Source: Paracoccus lutimaris
GTDB taxonomy: Bacteria; Pseudomonadota; Alphaproteobacteria; Rhodobacterales; Rhodobacteraceae
Length of the DNA stretch: 64,000 nt
NCBI RefSeq assembly: GCF_003337565.1
Contig: NZ_QPJL01000002.1
Coordinates: 124,001 to 188,000 of the forward strand
Reading direction: 5' to 3'
The notes under the pieces are model-generated. The model was given only the letters and a program-made list of their open reading frames with translations. It was not told the DNA's origin and did no database searches. This document shows positions 1-8,991 of the stretch, one piece after another; position 1 is the stretch's first letter; each line of letters begins with the position of its first letter. Made by a program: the position numbers and the translations under genes.

Positions 1-944
1 GCCGTGGTCCCGTCGCCACCGTTCTGGTCCAGAACGGCACGCTCAAGCGCGGCGACATCTTTGTCGTCGGCGAGCAGTGGGGCAAGGTCCGGGCGCTGAT
101 CAACGACCAGGGTGAGCGCGTCGAAGAGGCCGGTCCCTCGGTCCCGGTCGAGGTGTTGGGTCTGAACGGCACGCCCGAGGCCGGTGACGTCCTGAACGTC
201 GTCGAGACCGAGGCGCAGGCCCGCGAGATCGCCGATTACCGCATTCAGGCCGCCAAGGACAAACGCGCCGCCGCCGGCGCCGCGATCACGCTGGACCAGA
301 TGCTGGCCAAGGCGAAAGCCGACGAAAGCGTGGTCGAGCTGCCGGTTCTGGTCAAAGCCGACGTGCAGGGCTCGGCCGAGGCCATCGTTCAGGCGCTGGA
401 AAAGATCGGCAACGACGAGGTGCGCGTCCGCGTGCTGCATTACGGCGTCGGCGCCATCACCGAATCGGATATCGGTCTGGCCGAGGCCTCGGGCGCGCCG
501 GTCATCGGCTTCAACGTCCGGGCCAATGCCCCGGCGCGGAACGCCGCCAACCAGAAGGGTGTCGAGATCCGCTATTACTCGATCATCTACGATCTGGTGG
601 ATGACATCAAAGCGGCGGCCTCGGGCCTGCTCTCGGCCGAAGTGCGCGAAAACTTCATCGGCTATGCCGAGATCAAGGAAGTCTTCCGTGTCTCGGGCAT
701 CGGCAATGTCGCCGGCTGTCTGGTCACCGAGGGCGTGGCCCGTCGCTCCGCCGGCGTCCGCCTGCTGCGCGACAACGTGGTGATCCACGAAGGCACGCTG
801 AAGACCCTCAAGCGCTTCAAGGACGAGGTCAAGGAAGTGCAGTCCGGTCAGGAATGCGGCATGGCCTTTGAAAACTACGACGACATCCGCAAGGGCGACG
901 TCATCGAGATCTTTGAACGCGAGGAAGTGCAGCGCCAGCTGTAA
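1..944 (+). CDS. infB: Translation initiation factor IF-2, C-terminal part (5' end outside window)
   Basis: This is the C-terminal part of IF-2, the GTPase that places initiator fMet-tRNA on the 30S subunit. The reading frame is open from the left edge, in the frame starting at base 3, so the gene begins upstream and the GTP-binding domain is not visible. The visible part covers the end of domain 2 ([19 protein letters not shown]), domain 3 ([19 protein letters not shown]) and the C-terminal beta-barrel that binds fMet-tRNA ([17 protein letters not shown], ending [11 protein letters not shown]). These blocks are highly conserved in bacterial IF-2. The gene ends at a TAA followed closely by an intrinsic terminator, so it is probably the last gene of a nusA-infB type operon. 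Confidence 0.97.
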   Translation, partial: RGPVATVLVQNGTLKRGDIFVVGEQWGKVRALINDQGERVEEAGPSVPVEVLGLNGTPEAGDVLNVVETEAQAREIADYRIQAAKDKRAAAGAAITLDQMLAKAKADESVVELPVLVKADVQGSAEAIVQALEKIGNDEVRVRVLHYGVGAITESDIGLAEASGAPVIGFNVRANAPARNAANQKGVEIRYYSIIYDLVDDIKAAASGLLSAEVRENFIGYAEIKEVFRVSGIGNVAGCLVTEGVARRSAGVRLLRDNVVIHEGTLKTLKRFKDEVKEVQSGQECGMAFENYDDIRKGDVIEIFEREEVQRQL

Positions 945-966
945 GCCGCGTCAGGATCGGGACAGG

Positions 967-993
967 GGGCGGGCCGCAAGGTCCGCCCTTTTT
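967..993 (+). terminator. Intrinsic terminator after infB
   Basis: A nine-base stem with one G-T pair and a GCAA tetraloop (967-988) is followed by five T. It lies 23 bases after the infB stop codon. Confidence 0.85.
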
Positions 994-1078
994 CGTTGCG
1001 GGGTCCATGGCCAAAATTTACGGAGTAAACGCCCGAAAAACGGCGATGCCCGGGCGCAAATCCGGGTAAAAGACGGTT

Positions 1079-2152
1079 ATGTTGTTCGATCTTCCTGACC
1101 ATGCCGCGCTTTACGCCGCCTTGCTTGCCCGCGACGCCCGCTATGACGGGCAAGCCTATGTCTGCGTGGCATCGACCGGCATCTTCTGTCGGCTGACCTG
1201 TCCCGCCCGCAAGCCAAAGCTGGAAAACTGCGCCTTCTATGCCACCATCGGCGAATGTATCGAGGCGGGATTCCGGGCCTGCAAGCGCTGCCACCCGCTT
1301 CGGGCGGCGGCACTGGCGGATCCCGCGATTGCCACATTCCTGAATGCTCTGAACGAACGCCCCGATCTGCGCTGGTCCGAGCAGCATATCGAACAGATGG
1401 GCTATGACCCCTCGACCGTCCGGCGCAGTTTCAAGCGCCAGTTCGGCATGACATTTCTGGAAATGGCGCGGCAGCGCCGCATCCGCGAAGGTTTCGCGAC
1501 GCTGGCCTCGGGCGGAAAGGTCATCACCGCCCAGTATGAGGCAAGTTTCGATTCCGCCAGCGCCTTTCGCGCCGCCTTCGCGCGCCTTCTGGGTTGCGCG
1601 CCGGCGGCGCTTGTCGCGGACAGGCCGCTGCGGGCGACGTGGATACCGACACCCTTGGGCGACATGATCGCGATCAGCAGCCGCAGCCACCTGCATTTGC
1701 TGGAATTCGTCGATCGCAAGGGCCTGCCCGCCGAGCTGAAGCGGTTGCAGGCCGGATCGCGGGAGGGGCTGGGGATCGGCGCGATGCCCCCCTCGGAACA
1801 GGCTGCCTCCGAGCTTGGCGATTATTTCGCCGCCCGCTCGGCCAGGTTCACGACGCCGCTGGCGCTGACCGGCGACGCATTCACACGGCAGGTCTGGCAG
1901 GCGCTGCGTGAAATCCCTGTCGGCGAGACCCGCAGCTATGACGACATCGCACGCCGGATCGGCCGCCCCTCGGCCACGCGCGCGGTGGCGCGGGCGAATG
2001 GGGCCAACCAGATCGCGCTGATCATCCCGTGCCATCGTGTCATCGGCACGGACGGGTCCTTGATGGATTATGACGGCGGGCTGTGGCGCAAGCAGCGGCT
2101 GATCGAGATCGAAAGACAGCTTAGAACGAGTAACCGAGGAGAGACCGCATGA
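1079..2152 (+). CDS. ada: Bifunctional DNA repair methyltransferase / transcriptional activator Ada
   Basis: Ada removes methyl groups from DNA phosphotriesters and O6-methylguanine and, once methylated, activates the adaptive response to alkylation. The 357-residue protein has the full three-part layout. An N-terminal zinc domain carries four cysteines at about residues 37, 41, 68 and 71 (GIFCRLTCPAR and ACKRCHP). An AraC-type helix-turn-helix lies at about 85-185. The C-terminal methyltransferase has the active-site IPCHRVIG motif with Cys at about 318. The gene overlaps the next one by four bases (ATGA), so the two are co-transcribed. Coupling between Ada and the downstream lyase-like enzyme is not explained by known function. 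Confidence 0.95.
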   Translation: MLFDLPDHAALYAALLARDARYDGQAYVCVASTGIFCRLTCPARKPKLENCAFYATIGECIEAGFRACKRCHPLRAAALADPAIATFLNALNERPDLRWSEQHIEQMGYDPSTVRRSFKRQFGMTFLEMARQRRIREGFATLASGGKVITAQYEASFDSASAFRAAFARLLGCAPAALVADRPLRATWIPTPLGDMIAISSRSHLHLLEFVDRKGLPAELKRLQAGSREGLGIGAMPPSEQAASELGDYFAARSARFTTPLALTGDAFTRQVWQALREIPVGETRSYDDIARRIGRPSATRAVARANGANQIALIIPCHRVIGTDGSLMDYDGGLWRKQRLIEIERQLRTSNRGETA

Positions 2153-2910
2153 CCTTACAGACCAAGGCCCAGACCTTCCAAAGCCTGCATGTGCCGGGCG
2201 ATCCGCTTGTCCTCTACAATATCTGGGATGCCGGCAGCGCGGTCGCCGTCGCGCGGGCCGGAGCAAAGGCCATCGCGACCGGCAGTTGGTCCGTTGCCGC
2301 CGCCCAAGGCTATGCGGATGGCGAGGAAATGCCGCTGGATGACGCGCTGGCCGTCGTTGCGCGCATCCTGGCCCGCACCGACCTGCCGGTCACCATGGAT
2401 TTCGAGGGGGGATATGCCTCTGGACCGACGGCGGTATCGGTGAATATACGCCGCCTTCTGGCGCTTGGCGTCGTCGGGCTGAACTTCGAGGACCAGGTGG
2501 TGAGCGGCCCCGGCCTTTACAGCATCGAGGATCAGGTGGCGCGGCTGCGCGCGGTGCGACTGACTGCCGATGAGCTGGAGCGTCAGGTCTTTATCAATGC
2601 CCGGACGGACCTGTTCCTGAAGGCAGGCCCCGAGGTCGATCACGCGTCCCTTGTCGAAGAGGCCATTGCGCGCGCGGCGGCCTATGCGGCGGCGGGGGCG
2701 GATGGGTTCTTTGTGCCGGAGCTGAAGGACAGGGCACTGATCCGGCAGATCTGCGACGCGGTCACGCTGCCCGTCAATGTGATGGTGTCGGGCGATCCGG
2801 CGCAGGTTCGGGAACTGGCCCAGCTTGGTGTCGCGCGCATCAGCCTTGGCCCTGCCCCATATATTGCCCTCAGCACCACGCTTGAGCAGAACGCGCGCGC
2901 CTTTCTCTGA
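2149..2910 (+). CDS. Isocitrate lyase / phosphoenolpyruvate mutase family protein
   Basis: A 253-residue member of the PEP mutase/isocitrate lyase superfamily, a TIM barrel that forms or breaks C-C or C-P bonds next to a carboxylate. The order of blocks fits: VLYNIWDAGSAVAVARAG near the N-terminus, TGSWSVAAAQGY, DFEGGYA for the metal-binding acidic strand, VGLNFEDQV, and FINARTD. It lacks the KKCGH loop that marks true isocitrate and methylisocitrate lyases, so the substrate is open; oxaloacetate decarboxylase-like or carboxyPEP-mutase-like activity is possible. It overlaps ada by four bases, so its expression should follow ada. It is followed by a strong hairpin shared with the convergent small gene. 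Confidence 0.85.
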   Translation: MTLQTKAQTFQSLHVPGDPLVLYNIWDAGSAVAVARAGAKAIATGSWSVAAAQGYADGEEMPLDDALAVVARILARTDLPVTMDFEGGYASGPTAVSVNIRRLLALGVVGLNFEDQVVSGPGLYSIEDQVARLRAVRLTADELERQVFINARTDLFLKAGPEVDHASLVEEAIARAAAYAAAGADGFFVPELKDRALIRQICDAVTLPVNVMVSGDPAQVRELAQLGVARISLGPAPYIALSTTLEQNARAFL

Positions 2911-2959
2911 GGATCAAGGCCGCCTCAGTGCCGCAAGGCAGCCGATCCCCCCGAACGTA

Positions 2960-2985
2960 AACGGGGCCCCCCGAGGGGCCCCGTT
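2960..2985. terminator. Perfect 11-bp stem between convergent genes
   Basis: AACGGGGCCCC and GGGGCCCCGTT pair perfectly around a CCGA loop. It sits between the lyase gene on plus and the 43-residue gene on minus. Neither side has a long T run, so it is a probable bidirectional terminator rather than a textbook one. Confidence 0.65.
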
Positions 2986-3009
2986 GAAACCGTGACAGCC
3001 CTGATTTCG

Positions 3010-3141
3010 TCAGGCAACCGCGACGGGCTTGCCCTCATAGGTCTTGCCGCCCACGCGGACAACGATGTTCCCGTTGGCCTGCTGACGCTCGAACACGCCT
3101 TGGACCGAAATGCAGCTGCCGATGGTAATCGTGCGAATCAT
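3010..3141 (-). CDS. Small conserved-looking protein, 43 aa, function unknown
   Basis: A 43-residue reading frame beginning MIRTITIGSCISVQG and ending GKPVAVA. It starts with ATG at 3141 behind a good ribosome binding site (GGGGAG, about seven bases upstream). A promoter with a palindromic spacer precedes it and a strong hairpin follows it, so it has all the parts of an independent small gene. The sequence is mixed polar with a VVRVGGKTYEG stretch that looks like beta structure, one cysteine, and no signal peptide or membrane segment. I recall similar proteins of about 43 residues starting MIRTITIGSCVSVQG in other Rhodobacteraceae, all annotated as hypothetical. No function can be given. Confidence 0.75.
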   Translation of the reverse strand: MIRTITIGSCISVQGVFERQQANGNIVVRVGGKTYEGKPVAVA

Positions 3142-3184
3142 GTCCAGATCTCCCCTCTTTTCACAATCTCAGATTTGCCGCAAA

Positions 3185-3213
3185 AATATGAAAAGTTAAC
3201 TAACTTTGCTCAA
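3185..3213 (-). promoter_or_regulatory. Promoter with palindromic operator in the spacer, for the 43-aa gene
   Basis: Read on the minus strand: TTGAGC (-35 like), exactly 17 bases, then CATATT (-10 like). The spacer holds a perfect inverted repeat, AAAGTTA-GT-TAACTTT (3192-3207). A dimeric repressor bound there would block RNA polymerase. The start codon is about 37 bases past the expected transcription start. Confidence 0.5.
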
Positions 3214-3260
3214 AAATCAGCCTAAATGTATAGACGGCCTGACCTGTTGCGCGGTTGACA

Positions 3261-3659
3261 CTATAGCCAGTCGCGCAGGACGGGAATCAGCGGGATATCC
3301 GCTGGCGGCATCGGATAGTCGCCAAGATCCGCCGCCCGCACCCATGCCAGCTTCTGCCCTTCATGCGGATGCGGGATGCCCTGCCAGCGGCGACAGGCGA
3401 AAAGCGGCATCAGCAGGTGGAAATCATCATAGGCGTGGCTGGCGAATGTCAGGGGCGCGAGGCACGAGGACCAGGTTTCGATCCCCAGCTCTTCGTGCAA
3501 TTCGCGGATCAGCGCGGTTTCGGGCGATTCGCCCGGCTCGACCTTGCCGCCCGGAAATTCCCACAGGCCCGCGAGGGATTTCCCCTCGGGGCGCTGCGCC
3601 AGAAGGACACGGCCGTCCTTGTCGATCAGGGCGACGGCCGCGACAAGCACGATCTTCAT
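3261..3659 (-). CDS. mutT: Nudix hydrolase, 8-oxo-dGTP diphosphatase type
   Basis: MutT hydrolyses 8-oxo-dGTP and keeps oxidised guanine out of DNA. The 132-residue protein carries a perfect Nudix box (GKVEPGE, seven residues, then RELHEELGI) at about residues 38-60. It begins MKIVLVAAVALIDKDGRVLL and also has the LAQRPEGKSLAGLWEFPGG substrate loop typical of MutT proper. The start at 3659 is chosen because the ATG overlaps the argJ stop (ATGA) and matches the family N-terminus; the frame is open further upstream but only as a shadow of argJ. It is the last gene of the parvulin-argJ-mutT operon, an order seen in related genomes. Confidence 0.93.
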   Translation of the reverse strand: MKIVLVAAVALIDKDGRVLLAQRPEGKSLAGLWEFPGGKVEPGESPETALIRELHEELGIETWSSCLAPLTFASHAYDDFHLLMPLFACRRWQGIPHPHEGQKLAWVRAADLGDYPMPPADIPLIPVLRDWL

Positions 3660-5071
3660 GAGCGGTAATCGGCGTTGATGTCGATATAGCGATGGGTCAG
3701 ATCGCAGGTCCAGACCGTGCGCTTGCCCTTGCCCAGCCCCAGATCGACGCCGATCACCAGCTCGGCGCGTTTCATGTAGGCGCTGGCCTTTTCCTCGTCG
3801 TAGCTGGGCGCGCGCCAGCCGTTTTCGGCCAGGACCATGTCGCCGAAACGGATGGTCAGTTTGTCGCGGTCGGCGGCGGCGCCGGATTTGCCGACGGCGG
3901 CGACGACGCGGCCCCAATTGGCGTCCTCGCCGGCGATGGCGGTCTTGACCAGCGGCGAATTGGCGATGGCCATGGCGACCTTGTGCGCGTCAGCGGTGTC
4001 GGCTGCACCCGTCACCTGCACCTCGACGAACTTGGTCGCACCCTCGCCGTCACGGACCACCTGCTGGGCCAGATCGCGCATGACCTGCGTCAGCGCCTTG
4101 CCAAAGGCCCGCGCCGGGACCGAGCGCAGATCGGTGATCGGCGCGGCCTTGGACTTGCCCGTCGCCGCAAGGATCAGCGCATCCGAGGTCGAGGTGTCGC
4201 TGTCCACGGTGATGGCGTTGAAGGTCTCATCGACCCGCGCCGACAGCATGCGCTGCAGCATGGCGGGCGCGATCTGCGCGTCGGTGAAGATATAGACCAG
4301 CATCGTCGCCATATCCGGCGCGATCATGCCCGAGCCCTTGGCGATGCCGACGATATTGATGGTGCCGCCTTCGCCCTGAAAACTGGCGGCAGAACCCTTG
4401 GCAAAGGTATCGGTGGTCATGATCGCCCGCGCCGCGCCCGGCGCACCGGCCGGGTCCAGCTTGGCCGCCAGATCGCCGATGATCGCGGTGATCCGCTGCG
4501 CGGGCAGCGGCTCTCCGATCACGCCGGTCGAGGACGAAAACACCCGCTCGCGCGGCAGACCAAGCGCCTTGGCGACGCCGCCGGTGACGCTGTCCACCGC
4601 CTCTTGCCCGCCCTTGCCGGTAAAGGCATTGGCATTGCCGGAATTCACGATGATCGCCGCACCCGCCGCCGCATCGGGCTTGCCGGCCAGCTTGGCCTGA
4701 CAGTCCAGCACGCAGGCCGCCCGCGTGGACGAACGCGTGAAGGCCCCCGCGATCGCGGTCCCGGGCGCCAGCCGCACCAGCATCACGTCGGTGCGGCCCT
4801 GATACTTGATCCCCGCCGCGCCCGAGGCGAATTCGGCGCCTTCGATTACCGGCAGGTCGGGAAAGCGCGCCGGCGCCAGCGGCGAGACCAGCTTGTTCGG
4901 CTTGGCCGCCCTGATCGCGGCAACCGCGGACTCGGCCGCAGATCCGGCGCGGGTCTCAAGCCCGGCGGCCGCCTGCTTGACCGTGGCTTTCAGCTTTTTC
5001 AGCTTTTTCTTCAGCACCTTCAGCTTTTCAGCATCGGAAGGCTTGGCTTTCTTGTCGTCGGACTTTGCCAT
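3656..5071 (-). CDS. argJ: Bifunctional glutamate N-acetyltransferase / ornithine acetyltransferase
   Basis: ArgJ recycles the acetyl group from N-acetylornithine to glutamate and, in bifunctional forms, also uses acetyl-CoA, in arginine synthesis. The ATML autoprocessing site (IAPDMATMLVYIFTDA), where the chain cleaves itself between Ala and Thr, is present at about residue 280, and the C-terminus HRYIDINADYRS is typical. At 471 residues it is about 60 longer than usual. The surplus is an N-terminal lysine/alanine-rich segment (MAKSDDKKAKPSDAEKLKVL and onwards) that could form a basic helix. Catalytic sequence homologous to other ArgJ starts near residue 60. The gene sits 5 bases downstream of the parvulin gene and overlaps mutT by four bases. 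Confidence 0.95.
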   Translation of the reverse strand: MAKSDDKKAKPSDAEKLKVLKKKLKKLKATVKQAAAGLETRAGSAAESAVAAIRAAKPNKLVSPLAPARFPDLPVIEGAEFASGAAGIKYQGRTDVMLVRLAPGTAIAGAFTRSSTRAACVLDCQAKLAGKPDAAAGAAIIVNSGNANAFTGKGGQEAVDSVTGGVAKALGLPRERVFSSSTGVIGEPLPAQRITAIIGDLAAKLDPAGAPGAARAIMTTDTFAKGSAASFQGEGGTINIVGIAKGSGMIAPDMATMLVYIFTDAQIAPAMLQRMLSARVDETFNAITVDSDTSTSDALILAATGKSKAAPITDLRSVPARAFGKALTQVMRDLAQQVVRDGEGATKFVEVQVTGAADTADAHKVAMAIANSPLVKTAIAGEDANWGRVVAAVGKSGAAADRDKLTIRFGDMVLAENGWRAPSYDEEKASAYMKRAELVIGVDLGLGKGKRTVWTCDLTHRYIDINADYRS

Positions 5072-5076
5072 CTTGC

Positions 5077-5916
5077 TTACTCTCCCAGCAGCTCGGTCTT
5101 ATTCAGCAGATCGGGGCTAAGCCCTTCGGTCTTTTCGACCTTCGAGGCGGCCACGCGCTTCTCGATCTCGGCCTGGACCTTGTCGCGGCGGACCTGCACG
5201 GCCAGCTCGGCCTTGATCTCGTCGAAATTCGGCGGCGTCATCTCGCGCGAGTCGATCAGCTTGATGACATGCCAGCCGAACTGCGTCTCGACCGGGGCGG
5301 AAACCTTGCCCTTTTCCAAAGCCTTCACCGCATCGGCAAAGGGGGCGACCATCTGCTCGGCCTGGAACCAGCCAAGATCGCCCTTGTTCGGGCCGGAATT
5401 GTCGGTGGATTTCTCGGCCGCAAGCTGGCCGAAATCGGCGCCCTCGGCCAGTTGCTTGGCGATGGCGTCGGCTTCGTCCTTGGTTTTCACCAGAATATGC
5501 GCGGCATTATATTCAATGACCGGAGTTGCGCTGCCAAAGGCCTGATCATAGGCGGCGCGCAGATCGGCCTCGCTCGGTTCGGTCGCGGCGACCTTTTCCA
5601 GCACCGATCCCGCCAGATACGAACGGCGCTCGATCTCCAGCGCGGCGGCGTCGCGCTGGCTCAGCTCTTTGCCGGCGCCCTGGGCCACGGCGGTCTGGCG
5701 GATCATCTGGTCCAGCATCAGGTCCCACAGCGCGGTGTCGGGCAGGTTCTGGGTCGCATCCGCCCCCAAGCCTTGGCGCATGACGATCATCTGGCCCAGC
5801 GTGATCGTCTCGCCATTGACGGTGGCCACGACCGTGTCCGCGTCCTGCGCCATGGCCGGAAGCGCGACAAGATGACCGGCAAACAGGGCCGAGGCGGCAA
5901 GAAGCGGTTTCAGCAT
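5077..5916 (-). CDS. Periplasmic parvulin-type peptidylprolyl isomerase
   Basis: A 279-residue secreted foldase that speeds cis-trans isomerisation at proline in exported proteins. The signal peptide is clear (MLKPLLAASALFAG, ending ALPAMAQ). A SurA/PpiC-like N-terminal helical region runs to about residue 125. The parvulin domain follows at about 130-220, with AAHILVKTKDEADAI, GDLGWF and FGWHVIKLID. The ATG at 5916 has an AAAGGG site upstream; an in-frame ATG at 5931 would add MKGKT but has no ribosome binding site. It heads the parvulin-argJ-mutT operon and diverges from secA, so an export chaperone lies next to the export motor. Confidence 0.9.
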   Translation of the reverse strand: MLKPLLAASALFAGHLVALPAMAQDADTVVATVNGETITLGQMIVMRQGLGADATQNLPDTALWDLMLDQMIRQTAVAQGAGKELSQRDAAALEIERRSYLAGSVLEKVAATEPSEADLRAAYDQAFGSATPVIEYNAAHILVKTKDEADAIAKQLAEGADFGQLAAEKSTDNSGPNKGDLGWFQAEQMVAPFADAVKALEKGKVSAPVETQFGWHVIKLIDSREMTPPNFDEIKAELAVQVRRDKVQAEIEKRVAASKVEKTEGLSPDLLNKTELLGE

Positions 5917-5970
5917 GGTTTTCCCTTTCATGGGACGGTGCGTCCACGCAGAGGTGAACGCCCGCAAGCG

Positions 5971-5999
5971 TTGACAGTACGGCATGCGGGGCATACATC
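5971..5999 (+). promoter_or_regulatory. Likely sigma-70 promoter of secA
   Basis: TTGACA at 5971-5976, a 17-base spacer, and TACATC at 5994-5999. It lies 126 bases before the secA start, in the divergent region with the parvulin gene. Confidence 0.55.
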
Positions 6000-6124
6000 C
6001 GGCGCAACCGATAATGCGCGCCCGTCGCCGTTTTTCCGGCCCAACTGATAGGGCATGGCGAATGGTGGCGGCAAGTGGGCGGAACGTCCCGCGCACCCCC
6101 AGATACGCGATTTTGAAGGCAGAT

Positions 6125-8830
6125 ATGCTCGGCATCGGAACTTTGGCACGAAAGGTCTTTGGAACTCCCAACGACCGCAAGGTAAAATCGGTCCGCCCGC
6201 TGGTGGCCCAGGTCAATGCGCTGGAGGAGAAATTCCGCGCCCTGTCCGACGCGGATCTGATCGGCAAGACCCGCGAATTGCAGGGCCGCGCCCAGTCGGG
6301 CGAGGATCTGGACACGCTTCTGCCCGAAGCCTTCGCCAACTGCCGCGAAGGTGCCCGCCGCGCCCTTGGCCTGCGCGCCTTTGACACGCAGCTGATGGGC
6401 GGCATCTTCCTGCATCAGGGCAATATCGCCGAGATGAAGACCGGCGAGGGCAAGACGCTGGTCGCGACCTTCCCGGCCTATCTGAATGCGCTGGCCGGCA
6501 AGGGCGTCCATATCGTCACCGTGAACGACTATCTGGCCAAGCGCGACGCGCATTGGATGGGCAAGGTCTTTGCGCAACTGGGCATGACCACGGGCGTCGT
6601 CTATCCGTTCCAGGAGGACGCGGAAAAGCGCGCCGCCTATCAGGCCGACGTGACCTATGCGACAAACAACGAGCTGGGCTTCGACTATCTGCGCGACAAC
6701 ATGAAGGGCTCGATCGAGCAGATGACCCAGCGCGGTCATTTCTTCGCCATCGTCGACGAGGTGGACAGCATCCTGATCGACGAGGCGCGCACGCCGCTGA
6801 TCATCTCGGGGCCAAGCCAGGACCGCAGCGAGCTTTACCGCACGCTGGACGGCTTCATGCCCGAACTGACGCCCGCGCATTACAAGCTGGACGAAAAGGC
6901 CCGCAACGCCACCTTTACCGAGGAAGGCAACGAATATCTTGAAAAGCGCCTGCAGGCGGCGGGCGTCCTGCCCGAGGGCCAGACGCTTTACGACCCCGAA
7001 TCCACCACCATCGTCCATCACGCCAATCAGGCGATGCGCGCCCACAAGCTGTTCAACCGCGATCAGCAATATATCGTGCGCGACGGCGAGGTGGTGCTGA
7101 TCGACGAATTCACCGGCCGGATGATGAAGGGCCGCCGCCTCTCCGACGGGTTGCATCAGGCCATCGAGGCGAAAGAGGGCGTCGATATCCAGCCCGAGAA
7201 CGTGACGCTGGCCTCGGTTACCTTCCAGAATTATTTCCGCCTTTACGGCAAGCTGTCGGGCATGACCGGCACCGCCGCCACCGAGGCCGACGAATTCGCC
7301 GAGATCTACAAGCTCGGCGTGGTCGAGGTGCCGACGAACCGTCCCGTCCAGCGCATCGACGAGCATGACCGCGTCTATCGCACCGCGGCCGAGAAATACA
7401 CCGCCGTGGTCGAGGCGATCCGCGAGGCCAATGCCAAGGGCCAGCCGATGCTGGTCGGCACCACCTCGATCGAGAAATCCGAGATGCTGTCGCAGATGCT
7501 GACCCAGGCCGGCATACCCCATAACGTCCTGAACGCCCGACAGCACGAGGCCGAGGCCCAGATCGTGGCCGATGCCGGCAAGCTGGGCGCGGTGACCATC
7601 GCCACCAACATGGCCGGTCGCGGCACCGACATCCAGCTGGGCGGCAATGTCGAGATGAAGGTGATGGAGGCACTTGCCGCCGATCCCGACGCCCATCCCG
7701 ACGAGCTGCGCGCCCGGATCGAGGCCAGCCATACCGACGAAAAGCAGGCGGTTCTGGATGCGGGCGGTCTGTTCGTTCTGGCCACCGAACGCCACGAATC
7801 GCGGCGCATCGACAACCAGCTGCGCGGCCGCTCGGGCCGTCAGGGCGACCCCGGGCGCTCGCTCTTCTTCCTGTCGCTGGAAGACGACCTGATGCGCATC
7901 TTCGGATCGGAGCGTCTGGACAAGGTGCTGTCGACGCTGGGCATGAAGGATGGCGAGGCCATCGTTCACCCCTGGGTCAACAAGTCCTTGGAACGTGCCC
8001 AGGCCAAGGTCGAGGGGCGCAACTTCGACATCCGCAAGCAATTGCTGAAATTCGACGATGTGATGAACGACCAGCGCAAGGCGATCTTCAGCCAGCGTCT
8101 GGAAATCATGCATACCGAAGAGGTCGAGGAAATCGCCGCCGATATGCGCGAGCAGGTCATCGACGATCTGGTCGACACTCATATGCCGCCCCGCGCCTAT
8201 GCCGAGCAGTGGAACACCAAGGGCCTGCATGACGCGGTGATCGAGCGGCTGAACATGGACCTGCCCATCGCCGAATGGGCGGCCGAGGACGGCGTCGATC
8301 AGGACGTGGTGCGCGAGCGCATCCAGCAGGCGACCGAGGCCTATATGGCGCAAAAGACCGAGCAGTTCGGTCCCGAGAACATGCGCCAGATCGAAAAGCA
8401 GGTCCTGCTGCAGCAGATCGACAGCAAATGGCGCGAACATCTGGTGACGCTCGAGCATCTGCGTTCGGTCGTGGGCTTTCGCGGCTATGCGCAGCGCGAC
8501 CCGCTGTCGGAATACAAGACCGAAGCCTTCCAGCTCTTCGAGACCATGCTGGACGGGCTGCGTTTCGACGTGACCCAGCAACTGGGGCGCATCCGTCCGC
8601 TGACCGATGCCGAGCGCGAACAGATGCTGCGCGAATACCAGCAGCAGCAGGCCGCGACCGAGGCGCAGATGCATCCCGAACACGAAGAGGCCGAGGGCGG
8701 CGAGGTCTCGGGCCGCGTCGCGGGCTTTGACGAGACCGACCCCACCACCTGGGGCAATCCCTCGCGCAACGACCCCTGCCCCTGCGGCTCGGGCAAGAAG
8801 TTCAAGCATTGCCACGGCGCATTGACCTGA
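6125..8830 (+). CDS. secA: Preprotein translocase ATPase SecA
   Basis: SecA drives unfolded preproteins through SecYEG with ATP. The 901-residue length is normal for alphaproteobacteria. It begins [20 protein letters not shown]; Walker A is MKTGEGKTL, the DEAD-type motif is [16 protein letters not shown], and helicase motif [13 protein letters not shown] is intact. The C-terminus carries the zinc-binding SecB/ribosome-contact motif [14 protein letters not shown]. The start at 6125 is chosen because GAAGG lies six bases upstream and the N-terminus matches the family; the frame is open back to 5984. A terminator with a UUCG loop follows the stop directly. Confidence 0.98.
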   Translation: MLGIGTLARKVFGTPNDRKVKSVRPLVAQVNALEEKFRALSDADLIGKTRELQGRAQSGEDLDTLLPEAFANCREGARRALGLRAFDTQLMGGIFLHQGNIAEMKTGEGKTLVATFPAYLNALAGKGVHIVTVNDYLAKRDAHWMGKVFAQLGMTTGVVYPFQEDAEKRAAYQADVTYATNNELGFDYLRDNMKGSIEQMTQRGHFFAIVDEVDSILIDEARTPLIISGPSQDRSELYRTLDGFMPELTPAHYKLDEKARNATFTEEGNEYLEKRLQAAGVLPEGQTLYDPESTTIVHHANQAMRAHKLFNRDQQYIVRDGEVVLIDEFTGRMMKGRRLSDGLHQAIEAKEGVDIQPENVTLASVTFQNYFRLYGKLSGMTGTAATEADEFAEIYKLGVVEVPTNRPVQRIDEHDRVYRTAAEKYTAVVEAIREANAKGQPMLVGTTSIEKSEMLSQMLTQAGIPHNVLNARQHEAEAQIVADAGKLGAVTIATNMAGRGTDIQLGGNVEMKVMEALAADPDAHPDELRARIEASHTDEKQAVLDAGGLFVLATERHESRRIDNQLRGRSGRQGDPGRSLFFLSLEDDLMRIFGSERLDKVLSTLGMKDGEAIVHPWVNKSLERAQAKVEGRNFDIRKQLLKFDDVMNDQRKAIFSQRLEIMHTEEVEEIAADMREQVIDDLVDTHMPPRAYAEQWNTKGLHDAVIERLNMDLPIAEWAAEDGVDQDVVRERIQQATEAYMAQKTEQFGPENMRQIEKQVLLQQIDSKWREHLVTLEHLRSVVGFRGYAQRDPLSEYKTEAFQLFETMLDGLRFDVTQQLGRIRPLTDAEREQMLREYQQQQAATEAQMHPEHEEAEGGEVSGRVAGFDETDPTTWGNPSRNDPCPCGSGKKFKHCHGALT

Positions 8831-8839
8831 GATGACATG

Positions 8840-8861
8840 AGGGGGCCTTCGGGCCCCTTTC
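8840..8861 (+). terminator. Intrinsic terminator after secA
   Basis: GGGGCC-TTCG-GGCCCC followed by TTTCT; the UUCG tetraloop is closed by a C-G pair. It begins 10 bases after the secA stop. Confidence 0.85.
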
Positions 8862-8889
8862 TCATGCCTTGGGATTGCGGCAGCGCCGC

Positions 8890-8945
8890 CATGGATATTT
8901 GAGTGAAGAAGAAAGAACAGGGGCCTTCTTCTTCATTCAAATATC
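8890..8945. repeat. Long inverted repeat built on a dispersed GGATATTTG...GAAGAAG element
   Basis: Two 21-base arms (8890-8910 and right arm ending at 8945) pair with one mismatch; each arm reads ATGGATATTTGA, one to two bases, then GAAGAAG. They lie between the convergent ends of secA and petR. One arm resembles the sequence at 22544-22569 between folD and purU, so this looks like two copies, head to head, of a dispersed intergenic element. It could also act as a bidirectional transcription barrier. Confidence 0.7.
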
Positions 8946-8991
8946 CATTCGCCAAGCGGGCGGCTGGGTGGAATGCGGCAGATTTCGCGGA

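Noticed and set aside
3692..5545. 617-residue plus-strand frame across argJ and the parvulin gene
   Set aside because: It spans two clearly identified genes on the other strand and has no motif of its own.
5546..8815. 1089-residue minus-strand reading frame opposite secA
   Set aside because: It is complementary to the codon-position-locked secA frame. Composition is that of a GC-rich antisense shadow (runs of His, Gln, Asp, Leu), with no family motif and no ribosome binding site.
8892..8946. Long inverted repeat considered as insertion-sequence ends
   Set aside because: Arms enclose only about 14 bases and no transposase frame; it fits a dispersed repeat better.
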